From Primulina eburnea (taxonomy: Eukaryota; Streptophyta; Magnoliopsida; Lamiales; Gesneriaceae), in NCBI RefSeq assembly GCF_022965805.1, contig NC_133101.1, positions 17,951,054 through 18,015,053 of the forward strand: DNA of 64,000 nucleotides, written 5' to 3'. The notes beneath the pieces are model-generated. The model saw only the letters and a program-made list of their open reading frames with translations. It did no database searches and had not been told where the DNA came from. Made by a program: the position numbers and the translations under genes. Shown here piece after piece: positions 12,158 through 22,846 of the stretch. Each line of letters begins with the position of its first letter. Within the stretch, counting starts at the first letter, position 1.

Positions 12158-12631
12158 TTGAGATTGCTAATTCAAAAAGGAATTCCAGAAGATATTCGTC
12201 TTGTAATAGAAGCTAAGGTCCGATTAGGAGGAGAAGTTCCACAATCATTGTTCATTCGGTATTTGCTTGGATTAGGAAAAAGCACTTACGCAAAAAAAAA
12301 AAAAAGGGCCAAAAGGTTAGGGGTTTGTCATAAGTGTGCAAGATGGACTTGTGACACACGATGCAGATCTTTGGGATGTGTTTCCAATAACAGAGAAGAC
12401 AAAATTGATTTCATTAAGAATGGGCTGAGTAAGGAGTCTTTAGATAACATCTTATTGACTCTTGAGACGCATTCTAGTGGACACGTGCATATTGAACTTC
12501 TCCGTTTATGGAAACAATTCCAAGATGAACGTCATCTTAATAGTCTTGGGAATCCAACTAAAAAAGACCCTGTTTGCCAATTTATAATAAAATTGGAGGG
12601 AAGCATATCCTCGACTCATAGAAGGCGTTGA
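12158..12631 (+). CDS. Cysteine-rich nucleic-acid-binding-like protein, resembling carlavirus-type NABP
   Basis: The frame is open from about 12098 to the TGA after codon 157 (counting from TTG at 12158) and has no in-frame ATG near its start, so the true start is unknown. The N-terminal third is helical-looking. A strongly basic stretch (residues 46-53, KKKKRAKR) leads directly into a cysteine cluster at residues 57, 60, 65, 69 and 74, followed by a hydrophobic segment and a C-terminal extension of about 70 residues that I do not recognise. The basic patch before CxxC and a later CxxxxC fits the carlavirus/vitivirus/allexivirus zinc-finger family (Pfam Carla_C4), whose members bind nucleic acid and can suppress silencing or alter host transcription. 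The spacing between cysteine pairs is shorter than I expect, so homology is probable, not proven. A run of 14 A bases (12292-12305) encodes the basic patch. The frame lies in the Athila env position, 41 bases before element D. Confidence 0.5.
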   Translation: MRLLIQKGIPEDIRLVIEAKVRLGGEVPQSLFIRYLLGLGKSTYAKKKKRAKRLGVCHKCARWTCDTRCRSLGCVSNNREDKIDFIKNGLSKESLDNILLTLETHSSGHVHIELLRLWKQFQDERHLNSLGNPTKKDPVCQFIIKLEGSISSTHRRR

Positions 12632-12672
12632 AGCCGTTTCTGGACGTAAAACCAGAGGAAAATTGTGAGCCA
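12632..12672 (+). other. Element B spacer ending in target duplication AGCCA
   Basis: Bases 12668-12672 (AGCCA) are repeated at 22685-22689 and mark the insertion site of element D. Without D this spacer would run directly into the LOG promoter region at 22690. Confidence 0.85.
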
Positions 12673-14004
12673 TGACCGACGATTTCGGTTGGGAATAAAT
12701 CTAGCAAGCGGACTAGGTCAAGTAATAGTAATTGGAGATGAGTCCGGTATCGTACCCACAGAGATTGATGTTTAAATACTAGAATGCGAATTATTTTTCC
12801 TAATTTAGGCTAATAAAATTCAAATGATGGGAGATAAATTAATTAAAACTAAATAAAACAATTTAAACAAATTAACTAAAGCAAAAATAATTCAAACTAT
12901 TAATTTAGACGAAAATTCAAGTTATTTAAAAACGACTAAGGCGCACAACGGTACCGAGACAACTTATAATCTACGTGTCAAATTCATATTCAATAAATTA
13001 ATTATTTAATTCACGACGGAATTCCCAAAATTATTTATTAAACGATTCCTCGAATTAATAAACCTAATTAAATCTAACAGTCCAATTATTCCTAATTGAA
13101 TTTAATTAGATTCAACTGCATTAGATCGCTGTGAAATTCCAGTTTTTCAACCTAAAGTCGCACACTGAAATCGAATACTTATTTCTAGTCAATTTAACCA
13201 TGTGTTGATTGATGTGTGAAGCAAATATTAATCTATCGCCTTCCGGTTTTAGATTAACCAACAAATATTCTATTTAATTGGCCAGATTAAAAGAACACGT
13301 GATAAACGACATCAATCAATGAATAAAATAAATAATCTAATTGAATAAAACTCAAAACATCAAAAAATAATATGTCTCGGCCCTATCATGGCCTTAGTCT
13401 ATGAAAATCTACTCCATAAATTCAAAATAAAAGTCCAAATCAGTGTTTAAATTAAATGCAGAAAACATGATTAAGAAGGAATGGAAGAGATTCTCTGTAA
13501 TTTGTAGTGTGTTTGAGGAATTCCTCGCTGGTTTTGCTCTTCTTCCTCCCTTCTTTCTCCTTCTTCCGCGCTGTTCTGCTATTCTGTCTCTCACTTCCGT
13601 CCTCTTTTCTGCTTCCGTGCGTCTCTGCTTCCGTCTCCTTCTCTGCTTTTACGGCTGCCTTCTTTTGTACGCTTCTCCTTCACTCTTAATGGGCCTCCTT
13701 CTTCACTTTATTCTAAGCCCATGTCAAATAAAGAAAATGATAAGATATTTATCAAGATTCACATAGATTTTTCAAGATTTTAATATCATCAAGGAATAAA
13801 AATATTTTATTTTCTTTCTTTTGATATTTTTTTTCTTTGAAATCTTGTAAATTCATCTTTTATTTCAAATTTAATCATTTTCCTCTTTTATTCAAATCTA
13901 AAATTATTATTCAATTAAGCACATAATTAGGGATAAAAATATTAGATAAGGGCAAATATTATTAAATTAAATCCCTAAAATCTTTTCAAGATTTGGCCTT
14001 ATCA
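12673..14004 (-). repeat. 3' LTR of element D
   Basis: On the minus strand it runs from TGATAAGGCC to GTCGGTCA. It matches 21353-22684 at a constant offset of 8680 bases. Open frames at 13409-13594, 13443-13766 and 13507-13689 recur unchanged in the other LTR and are not genes. Confidence 0.95.
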
Positions 14005-14020
14005 ATCCCCCCACACTTAG
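14005..14020 (-). other. Polypurine tract of element D
   Basis: The minus strand reads CTAAGTGTGGGGGGAT directly upstream of the 3' LTR, a typical plus-strand primer site. Confidence 0.8.
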
Positions 14021-15847
14021 CCTTTGTTCGTCCTCGAGCAAATCAAAAGAAGAAAAATATTATGAAGGAATATTCAATGATTCACCACACAAAATGACAC
14101 AATCAACACTTTTCAACATACCAAATTCCGTCACACTCAATCAAAAGATCACACTTCGAAAATCATAAAATATACTTTCGTTGCAACTTTAAAACTCAAG
14201 CATTCACTAGAAAAGATCAAGATAATGAGACGTGTGTAGTGTGGAAGTCAAAACTCATATTCCTCAGAGGTGTTTCAGTTCAAGGAGTGCTCATATTTTC
14301 TGAATTTTTTTTTTTTTTTTTTATAAAGAAACTCTCCATAAACTTGTCTTTCATACCTTTCTCCACTAAATGTTGGAGGAATATGACCCGGTCAATAGGT
14401 CTTTTAAGCTTATAATGTTAGGCCACGGCTCACGGCTACAATAAAGGTTGGGAGATTCAAAATGAGAGAAAATAAACAAGTATTCCTTCAGCGCATTCCT
14501 TCATCTCTTATCTTCCTCCTCATTGAGTTTCATCATCCTCCAGCTTACTTTTTTCATCTTCCTTGTACTTTCATTCATATTCCCCCATATTTTTTTCTCT
14601 TCCTCTTCCTCCAGTTTCTTTCAATCTTCAACAACATTCCTTTTTAGTTTTTTTTTTTCAATAATCACATCAATATTCCTCCTTCCTTTCTTTTTTTTTT
14701 TTTTATGTATATATATTTTTTCATCAATCCCCTTCTCATTCTTCATGATTTTTTTTTTTTCAAACTCCCCCAATTTTTCTTATCAATCAGCACATGAGAG
14801 TTATTGAAAATTTAAAGCGCTAAAGGGGTTTATTTCTCTCAAAATTAGGTAGAGGAATAGTGTATGAGCTAAAATTGGGTAGTTGATGTGGGACTTTGAA
14901 GGAATACGAATGGTGGCTAATTGTATGTCTTTGACACACTCCATTCGATTTATTAGGCTCAAAAGGGAATACTAGGGATATGAATGATGCGTTGGGTAGG
15001 CTCGAAAGGCTCAAACGGTCCAAAGATCGCCTAAATCATCCCTAAGTCATTCTCCTCCGTATTTTCGCCTCGAAAGATAATCAGACAAGTTCTAGATTGT
15101 TTCTTTTCTTTTTTTTTTTTTTTTTTTTTTTTTGCTTATTTTTTTTTCATGAGCTCACCTTTTACCAATTCACGATTAATTCATATAAGTATGACCTAAA
15201 GTGCCTAGATGATGTCTCGAAACATGATACAAAACTAGTTTATGCTCAAATCCTTCGGCTACAACTACAGCTCATCTCAATCAATTCTAGGTGTGATTCA
15301 ATCTCTCGAGTGATCAAAAATCTAGGAAGTCAATTAGTGTGTCATGTAATCACAAGTGCGGTTTCTCAAAGAATAACCAAAGAAAAAAAGAAAAAAAAAA
15401 ATTTCATGCTCGAGGATTAAACATTGAAGCACATACTAAGTGTGGTGTCGTGAAACAAAACACAAATTCCCCCCACACTTTAGATTTACACTGTCCTCAG
15501 TGTCATACCCTTCAAAAAGTAAATAGAATTTGGATGTATAATAGTAAGAGAACACTTCCCTGGCAGTGTGCTTTGAGTTCCATGGAGTGGTACATGGGGA
15601 TGGTAGAATTCCTCACTGCTGGAAATCTCTTATTTCAACAGTTTAGCTTTTCCAGAGTCTAAGTCATCTTGCTTCATTCCAATATTCCCTACACACACCA
15701 AAATCACAGAGAATTAAACTAACAGACTGAAAAAGTAAAAAAAATAATAATAATAAAATAAAATAAAATAAAATAAAATAAATCACTGGGTTGCCTCCCA
15801 GCAAGCGCTAAATTTATCGTCTATAGCTAGACAACTCCCTTTATAAA
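14021..15847 (-). other. Element D 3' non-coding region
   Basis: There are 1.8 kb between the pol stop and the polypurine tract. It holds long A-runs on the element's coding strand (T-runs at about 14308-14323, 14690-14704 and 15107-15133 on the plus strand) and several purine-rich GGGG stretches near 15465-15475 that resemble second polypurine tracts. The short open frames on either strand are low-complexity or lack recognisable motifs. I see no transmembrane env-like gene. Confidence 0.6.
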
Positions 15848-18800
15848 TTAGGTCGGGTCGTGCAAAGGGGTACTCGGCTCTTCTTGCTCCATAATTCCTT
15901 CATGAAAAATTTTCAGCCGATGGCCATTCACCTTAAAGGGATTTCCAGAATCTCCACGGATTTCTACAACACCAAAGGGAAAAACTTCAGTAACAGTAAA
16001 AGGCCCGGACCATTTGGAACGAAGTTTACCTGGCATGAGTTTCAAACGAGAGTTATAAAGAAGAACTTTTTGTCCAGACTCAAATTCCCTGTGCACAATC
16101 CTTGCATCATGCCACTTCTTTGTCTTTTCCTTGTAGATTTTTGCATTCTCATATGCATCAAGACGAAATTCCTCCAGCTCATTGAGTTGTAGAAGACGCT
16201 GATAACCTGTAGCTTGCACATCAAAGTTCAAAAATTTAGTAGCCCATAATGCCCTATGCTCTAGTTCAACAGGAAGGTGACAAGCTTTTCCATAAACCAA
16301 TCGAAAAGGGGAAGTTCCTATAGGGGTTTTGAATGCTGTTCTATATGCCCACAATGCATCATCCAATTTACTAGCCCATTCCTTCCTCGAAGATCCAATG
16401 GTCTTCTCAAGAATTTTCTTAATCTCCCTATTTGACACTTCTACTTGACCACTAGTTTGAGGATGATAAGGTGTTGCCACCTTGTGCGTGACCCCATACT
16501 TAGTTAACAGAGACTCAAAATAACGATTACAAAAGTGTTTTCCCCCATCGCTAATAATGGCTCTAGGTGTGCCAAATCTTGCAAAAATATTTTTCTTTAA
16601 AAATTGGATCACAACCTTAGAATCATTGGTTCTACAAGCACTTGCTTCCACCCACTTGGATACGTAATCCACAGCCACCAAAATATATTTATTTCCTAAG
16701 GAATCTGGAAATGGCCCCATGAAATCAATTCCCCACACATCAAACAATTCACAGATTAAAATATTATTCAATGGCATTTCGTGTCTCCTTGAAATATTAC
16801 CAACACGTTGGCATTCATTGCAATTCAAAACATAAGTGTGTGCATCCTTGAACAGTGTAGGCCAGTAGAATCCAGCTTGAAGGATTTTTGTAGCAGTTTT
16901 ACTTGCCCCAAAATGTCCTCCAGTTGGACCACTATGACAATGAGAAAGTATAGAACTTACCTCTTCCGCTGGAATACACCTACGAATAATGTCATCTGCA
17001 CAAATTCTAATCAAAAGAGGATCTTCCCAAAGATAATATTTTAAATCTGAAAAGAACTTCTTTTTCTGCTGATATGTAAGATGAGAAGGAATAAATTTGC
17101 ATGACAAATAATTGACAAAATCAGCATACCATGGTAAATTAGAGATGGCATAAAGTTTCTCGTCAGGGAATTCATCTCTAATTACATACTTACCTTCCTC
17201 GGGCTTCTCCAATCTCGATAGATGATCAACAACTTGGTTTTCAGTCCCCTTGCGATCCACGATCTCTATGTCAAATTCTTGCAGTAGAAGAATCCATCTT
17301 ATCAATCGTGGCTTGGCATCCTTCTTGTTTAAGAGATACTTTAAAGCTGAATGATCCGTGTGGACTATCACTTTACTCCCTACAAGGTATGGCCGAAACT
17401 TGTCCAAAGAAAAAACAACAGCCAGCAACTCTTTTTCTGTGGTGGAGTAGTTCAATTGAGCTCCTGAAAGTGTCATGCTTGCATAGTAGATTACATGCAA
17501 GAATTTGTCCCTCTTTTGCCCCAAAACAGCCCCTAAAGCAATATCACTTGCGTCACACATGAGTTCAAACGGTAGATGCCAATCTGGTGAAACAATGATC
17601 GGGGTTGTGGTTAACTTTTGCTTTAATGCCTGAAAAGCTTGTAAACAATCCTCAGAAAAAACAAAAGGAACATCTTTCATTAGCAAATTAGTTAAAGGCT
17701 TAGTAATACTCGAGAAATCCTTGATAAATCGTCTATAAAAACCTGCATGCCCAATAAAGCTACGGATTCCTTTGACATTAGTAGGAGGAGGAAGCTTTTC
17801 TATGATCTCTACCTTAGCTCTATCCACTTCAATACCTTTTTCAGAAATTTTGTGACCAAGGACAATTCCTTCCCTTACCATGAAATGACATTTCTCCCAG
17901 TTAAGTACAAGATTCGTTTCTTCACATCTCTTTAGCACTTTTGACAAATTAATCAAACAAGAGTCGAAGGAAGAACCAAAAACAGAAAAGTCATCCATGA
18001 AAACCTCAATATACTTTTCAACCATATCATGAAAAATCGACATCATACAACGTTGAAAAGTAGCAGGAGCATTACACAAACCAAATGGCATTCTTTTATA
18101 AGCAAATGTACCATAGGGACAAGTAAAAGTGGTCTTATCTTGATCGTCGGGATCTATGGGAATTTGCATATATCCAGAATAACCATCTAAAAAACAATAG
18201 AAAGCATGACCTGCCAAACGCTCCAACATTTGATCAACAAAAGGTAAGGGGAAGTGATCTTTTCTTGTGGCATCATTCAATTTGCGATAATCAATACAAA
18301 CACGCCACCCAGTCACAGTTCTAGTGGGGATTAATTCGTTATTTTCATTTTCAACAACAGTGATTCCCCCTTTCTTAGGAACAACATGCACAGGACTTAC
18401 CCACTTGCTATCGGATATAGGAAAGATCATACCTGCATCAAGGAGTTTGATTACCTCCTTTTTGACGACCTCTTGCATAGCTGGATTCAATCTCCTTTGA
18501 GGTTGAGTAGTGGGAGAGTGCTCCTTCTCCATTAAAATTTTGTGCATGCACATGGATGGATTTATTCCCTTGATGTCAGCAATGCTCCATCCAATGGCAC
18601 ATATGTGATCCTTCAGCACTCTCAAGAGCTTATCTTCCTCATCACCTGTCAAGGAAGAAGAAACAATTACTGGCAGTTTATCTTCTTCTGTCAAAAATAA
18701 ATATTTTAAATGAGGAGGAAGTGGTTTGAGTTCGAGGAATGGGGGTTCTTCTATGGATGGTTTAAGTGATTTTGGAATATGTCCAAGCTCCCCAATCTTC

Positions 18801-21202
18801 GAATTCACCGATCTTGGCAGTGGCTTTGATCCCTCTAAGAAGTTCATACATTCCTCCACCTCTTCTCTGCTGGATTCCGTGGACTTTGGGCTAACCAAAA
18901 GCTTTTCCAGTGGGTCTTCAATCAAAGTATCCTGCACACTACACTCAACAATATCATCAATAGCATCTATTCTATAACAATCAGAAGATCCAGGATATTT
19001 CATGCTGTGAAAGACATTAAAAGTTACCTTCTCATCATTCAACCTCAAAACTAACTCACCTTTTTGCACATCTATGAGAGCTCTTCCAGTAGCTAAGAAA
19101 GGACGACCTAAAATTAGGGGGATCTCACGATCCTCCTCCATGTCTAGCACAACAAAGTCAACTGGAAATATAAATTTATCAACTTTAACCAAAACATCCT
19201 CTATAACCCCTCTAGGATATTTAATAGACCTATCAGCAAGTTGAAGGGAAATAGTGGTTGGTTTAACTTCTCCAATCCCCAATTTCTCAAAGCAGGAATA
19301 AGGCATAAGATTTATGCTAGCACCAAGATCACACAATGCTTTGTTAAAATTAGAATTACCTATAGTGCAAGGAATGGAGAAACTACCTGGATCCTTAAGC
19401 TTTGGAGGTAATTTATTTTGCAAAATAGCTGAACATTCCTCAGAAAGCTTAACAGTTTCAAAATCAACAAGTTTCCTCTTTTTAGTCAAAATATCTTTCA
19501 AGAATTTAGCATAAGAAGGCATTTGAGCCAAAGCCTCTACAAAAGGAATATTTATGTGCAATTTCTTAAAAACTTCAAGAAATTTTGAAAATTGTTGATC
19601 CAATTGTAGTTGCCTTGCTCTTTGAGGAAAAGGAAGTGTATTAATATCAATATTATCATTAGAATCAAATTCCTTACCTTTCTTACCTGTCTTCCGTGTA
19701 GTCTGAGTGTTCTGTTCCTTAGCATCTTCCATTTTTGGTTTCATTCCTCCATCATTCTTTGCCTCCATATCTGTAGAATTCTGCTTCTTTGATTCCTCTT
19801 CCTCGGCCTTGATAACTGTACTCACTGCATTCACTCCTTTCGGATTTTTCTCAGTATCACTTGGTAGTGTTCCAAGGGGTCGATTTGCTAATTGATTGGC
19901 TATTTGACCCATTTGAGCATCCAACCTCCGTAAGATAGCATCATGATTTTGCAGTCTCGTTTCCATCCCCACAACATGTTTCATCATAAAATCCTCATAA
20001 ATTGATTTTTGCTCTTCTTGCTTGAATCCTGGAGGTGCTGTAGGTACCAATACTCCTTGCTGTCTCATTTGTTGAGGAATGGGCAGTGGAGGAATATGTG
20101 ATGGATTAAGGGAATTCTCTGTATTCTTCCATGACAAATTAGGGTGATTCCTCCATCCTGGATTATACGTGGAACTGTATGGATTTGATTGCTGTCTCCA
20201 GTGATTCCCCACAAAATTCACTGCTTCTTCATCAAAAATGGGTTGTTCCTCGATGACTATTCCTTGGACTTGATTTGCTTGATTTGACTGCAGCTGAGAG
20301 AATTGATGGGCCAACCCATCAATCTTAGCAGTAAGTGCATTCAACACATCCATTTCAAGAACTCCAGCCTTCTTTTCTCGTTTAATATCTGGCCAACCCG
20401 CACTATTTTCAGCCATATTTGAAATTATTTCAAGTGCAACTCGTGGAGTCTTCCTGTATAAGCTACCATTGGCTGCCGCATCTAGCATGGAACGCACAGA
20501 AGGATCAACTCCGTTATAGAAAATCTGAACTTGTTCAGATGAAGAGAAACCATGTTGAGGACACCTCCTCAACATCTTCCTAAATCTTCCCCAAGCTGTA
20601 TGTAGTGTCTCCCCATCCTTCTGGCGAAAAGATGAAATATCCATACGCAGTTGTGCTAGCTTGGCGGGTGGAAAATATTGATTCATGAATAATTCCACCA
20701 ACCCATTCCATGTAGTAATAGAACCAGCTGGTAAATCTCTAAGCCATTCTGCTGCTTCACCATGCAAAGAGAAAGGGAATAGTCTCAATCTTATGGCATC
20801 CGTGCTCACTCCATTGAATTTGATTGTGTCACAGATAGATAGAAATCCCTCCAGATGTGCATTAGGATCCTCGGTCTGCGATCCTCCAAATCTCACTTGA
20901 TATTGTATCATTTGAATGATGGATGGCTTCAACTCAAAATTATTTGCTTCCACAGTAGGACGAGTAATGCTTGAACCATAACCTCCAGTAGTTTGTCTAG
21001 TAAGATCATAGACAGTGCGCTCATCCTCCTCGTTGGCCATTGCTTCTATCCCTGCTATTTCAACCTTCTTCTCTTGTTTGAACTGCTCTTCCACGTCAGA
21101 GTCTGAGGATTTCTCCCTTTGTGCTCTACGTCTCCGTCGAAAAGTATTCTCAATCTCTGGATCAAATGGCTCTAATTCTGTGTCTCCTCTAGCACGGCTC
21201 AT
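15848..21202 (-). CDS. gag-pol: Element D Gag-Pol polyprotein (intact)
   Basis: One frame of 1784 codons from the ATG of [13 protein letters not shown]. The frame is open 42 codons further upstream, but that part is a hydrophobic leader-like stretch preceded by non-coding sequence, so I choose 21202. Gag carries [20 protein letters not shown] and [13 protein letters not shown]. Protease has [11 protein letters not shown] (about residue 624), RT has FMDDFSVFG (about 1069), and RNase H has [15 protein letters not shown] (about 1214). Integrase has the H2C2 region and the DDE residues in GIDFMGPF (about 1490), SDGGKHF (about 1551) and [10 protein letters not shown] (about 1592). The polyprotein makes the particle, copies the RNA and integrates the cDNA. 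I find no CX2CX4HX4C knuckle in Gag, which element B retains. No stop or frameshift is present. Confidence 0.96.
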   Translation of the reverse strand: MSRARGDTELEPFDPEIENTFRRRRRAQREKSSDSDVEEQFKQEKKVEIAGIEAMANEEDERTVYDLTRQTTGGYGSSITRPTVEANNFELKPSIIQMIQYQVRFGGSQTEDPNAHLEGFLSICDTIKFNGVSTDAIRLRLFPFSLHGEAAEWLRDLPAGSITTWNGLVELFMNQYFPPAKLAQLRMDISSFRQKDGETLHTAWGRFRKMLRRCPQHGFSSSEQVQIFYNGVDPSVRSMLDAAANGSLYRKTPRVALEIISNMAENSAGWPDIKREKKAGVLEMDVLNALTAKIDGLAHQFSQLQSNQANQVQGIVIEEQPIFDEEAVNFVGNHWRQQSNPYSSTYNPGWRNHPNLSWKNTENSLNPSHIPPLPIPQQMRQQGVLVPTAPPGFKQEEQKSIYEDFMMKHVVGMETRLQNHDAILRRLDAQMGQIANQLANRPLGTLPSDTEKNPKGVNAVSTVIKAEEEESKKQNSTDMEAKNDGGMKPKMEDAKEQNTQTTRKTGKKGKEFDSNDNIDINTLPFPQRARQLQLDQQFSKFLEVFKKLHINIPFVEALAQMPSYAKFLKDILTKKRKLVDFETVKLSEECSAILQNKLPPKLKDPGSFSIPCTIGNSNFNKALCDLGASINLMPYSCFEKLGIGEVKPTTISLQLADRSIKYPRGVIEDVLVKVDKFIFPVDFVVLDMEEDREIPLILGRPFLATGRALIDVQKGELVLRLNDEKVTFNVFHSMKYPGSSDCYRIDAIDDIVECSVQDTLIEDPLEKLLVSPKSTESSREEVEECMNFLEGSKPLPRSVNSKIGELGHIPKSLKPSIEEPPFLELKPLPPHLKYLFLTEEDKLPVIVSSSLTGDEEDKLLRVLKDHICAIGWSIADIKGINPSMCMHKILMEKEHSPTTQPQRRLNPAMQEVVKKEVIKLLDAGMIFPISDSKWVSPVHVVPKKGGITVVENENNELIPTRTVTGWRVCIDYRKLNDATRKDHFPLPFVDQMLERLAGHAFYCFLDGYSGYMQIPIDPDDQDKTTFTCPYGTFAYKRMPFGLCNAPATFQRCMMSIFHDMVEKYIEVFMDDFSVFGSSFDSCLINLSKVLKRCEETNLVLNWEKCHFMVREGIVLGHKISEKGIEVDRAKVEIIEKLPPPTNVKGIRSFIGHAGFYRRFIKDFSSITKPLTNLLMKDVPFVFSEDCLQAFQALKQKLTTTPIIVSPDWHLPFELMCDASDIALGAVLGQKRDKFLHVIYYASMTLSGAQLNYSTTEKELLAVVFSLDKFRPYLVGSKVIVHTDHSALKYLLNKKDAKPRLIRWILLLQEFDIEIVDRKGTENQVVDHLSRLEKPEEGKYVIRDEFPDEKLYAISNLPWYADFVNYLSCKFIPSHLTYQQKKKFFSDLKYYLWEDPLLIRICADDIIRRCIPAEEVSSILSHCHSGPTGGHFGASKTATKILQAGFYWPTLFKDAHTYVLNCNECQRVGNISRRHEMPLNNILICELFDVWGIDFMGPFPDSLGNKYILVAVDYVSKWVEASACRTNDSKVVIQFLKKNIFARFGTPRAIISDGGKHFCNRYFESLLTKYGVTHKVATPYHPQTSGQVEVSNREIKKILEKTIGSSRKEWASKLDDALWAYRTAFKTPIGTSPFRLVYGKACHLPVELEHRALWATKFLNFDVQATGYQRLLQLNELEEFRLDAYENAKIYKEKTKKWHDARIVHREFESGQKVLLYNSRLKLMPGKLRSKWSGPFTVTEVFPFGVVEIRGDSGNPFKVNGHRLKIFHEGIMEQEEPSTPLHDPT

Positions 21203-21329
21203 GCACAGTAAGATAATCCCTGAAAATAAATAAACAAACTTTAAACGTACGAATATGCGTAAAATCAACAAAATTAAATAAAAACCTAATCTCAAGAAAA
21301 TAATAAATCCTAATATTAAACAATTCAAT
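21203..21329 (-). promoter_or_regulatory. Element D leader with a possible splice acceptor
   Basis: On the minus strand GTTTATTTATTTTCAG (about 21233-21218) precedes the Gag ATG by about 15 bases. The pyrimidine-rich AG looks like a plant 3' splice site, so the leader might be spliced; no experiment supports this here. Confidence 0.3.
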
Positions 21330-21346
21330 CCCCGGCAACGGCGCCA
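21330..21346 (-). other. tRNA-Asp primer binding site of element D
   Basis: The minus strand reads TGGCGCCGTTGCCGGGG six bases after the LTR end, matching the plant tRNA-Asp 3' end, as in Athila elements. Confidence 0.93.
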
Positions 21347-21352
21347 AAAACT

Positions 21353-22684
21353 TGACCGACGATTTCGGTTGGGAATAAATCTAGCAAGCGGACTAGGTCA
21401 AGTAATAGTAATTGGAGATGAGTCCGGTATCGTACCCACAGAGATTGATGTTTAAATACTAGAATGCGAATTATTTTTCCTAATTTAGGCTAATAAAATT
21501 CAAATGATGGGAGATAAATTAATTAAAACTAAATAAAACAATTTAAACAAATTAACTAAAGCAAAAATAATTCAAACTATTAATTTAGACGAAAATTCAA
21601 GTTATTTAAAAACGACTAAGGCGCACAACGGTACCGAGACAACTTATAATCTACGTGTCAAATTCATATTCAATAAATTAATTATTTAATTCACGACGGA
21701 ATTCCCAAAATTATTTATTAAACGATTCCTCGAATTAATAAACCTAATTAAATCTAACAGTCCAATTATTCCTAATTGAATTTAATTAGATTCAACTGCA
21801 TTAGATCGCTGTGAAATTCCAGTTTTTCAACCTAAAGTCGCACACTGAAATCGAATACTTATTTCTAGTCAATTTAACCATGTGTTGATTGATGTGTGAA
21901 GCAAATATTAATCTATCGCCTTCCGGTTTTAGATTAACCAACAAATATTCTATTTAATTGGCCAGATTAAAAGAACACGTGATAAACGACATCAATCAAT
22001 GAATAAAATAAATAATCTAATTGAATAAAACTCAAAACATCAAAAAATAATATGTCTCGGCCCTATCATGGCCTTAGTCTATGAAAATCTACTCCATAAA
22101 TTCAAAATAAAAGTCCAAATCAGTGTTTAAATTAAATGCAGAAAACATGATTAAGAAGGAATGGAAGAGATTCTCTGTAATTTGTAGTGTGTTTGAGGAA
22201 TTCCTCGCTGGTTTTGCTCTTCTTCCTCCCTTCTTTCTCCTTCTTCCGCGCTGTTCTGCTATTCTGTCTCTCACTTCCGTCCTCTTTTCTGCTTCCGTGC
22301 GTCTCTGCTTCCGTCTCCTTCTCTGCTTTTACGGCTGCCTTCTTTTGTACGCTTCTCCTTCACTCTTAATGGGCCTCCTTCTTCACTTTATTCTAAGCCC
22401 ATGTCAAATAAAGAAAATGATAAGATATTTATCAAGATTCACATAGATTTTTCAAGATTTTAATATCATCAAGGAATAAAAATATTTTATTTTCTTTCTT
22501 TTGATATTTTTTTTCTTTGAAATCTTGTAAATTCATCTTTTATTTCAAATTTAATCATTTTCCTCTTTTATTCAAATCTAAAATTATTATTCAATTAAGC
22601 ACATAATTAGGGATAAAAATATTAGATAAGGGCAAATATTATTAAATTAAATCCCTAAAATCTTTTCAAGATTTGGCCTTATCA
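21353..22684 (-). repeat. 5' LTR of element D
   Basis: This is the same 1332 bases as 12673-14004. The end at 22684 (ATCA on the plus strand, TGAT on the minus) is followed by the target duplication AGCCA at 22685-22689. Confidence 0.95.
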
Positions 22685-22689
22685 AGCCA

Positions 22690-22846
22690 CAATCACACTA
22701 CTGTTTATATGCATGTGTGTCATTATTGTTTTTACTGTTTATTCTGTTTACAGCTGTGACCCATTGTTTTGTCATGATAACATATTATCCCTATAAAATC
22801 TCTCATCTTTCTCTCTATTTTCGAAGACCAAAAAGAAAGTAAAAAC
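22690..22846 (+). promoter_or_regulatory. Putative promoter and leader of the LOG gene
   Basis: TATAAAA lies at 22792-22798, 49 bases before the ATG, followed by a CT-rich initiator-like stretch and an AAAAACATGGCT start context close to the plant optimum. A pyrimidine-AG (CTGTTTACAG, ending near 22752) could alternatively be an acceptor for a spliced B transcript. A retrocopied mRNA would not normally bring a TATA box, so this may be element sequence or a later acquisition. Confidence 0.5.

Larger units (their letters stand above)
12673..22684 (-). mobile_element. Element D: young, apparently complete Athila-lineage element
   Basis: It is 10,012 bases long, flanked by the 5-base duplication AGCCA, with two LTRs of 1332 bases that I read as identical over every line compared. 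It has a tRNA-Asp primer site, a 1784-codon gag-pol frame without any stop, and a polypurine tract. Identical LTRs and an open polyprotein indicate a very recent insertion, possibly from a still active family. It lies in element B and separates B's two cargo frames. No env-like gene is visible in its 1.8-kb 3' region. Confidence 0.95.

Noticed and set aside
13443..13766. Hydrophobic open frame repeated at 22123-22446
   Set aside because: It lies inside the LTRs of element D, is duplicated because the LTRs are, and has low-complexity CT-rich coding. It is not a gene.
14523..14807. Phe/Ser-rich membrane-like frame as a possible env protein of D
   Set aside because: It is on the strand opposite to the element, made of T-rich low-complexity sequence, with no signal or fusion features.
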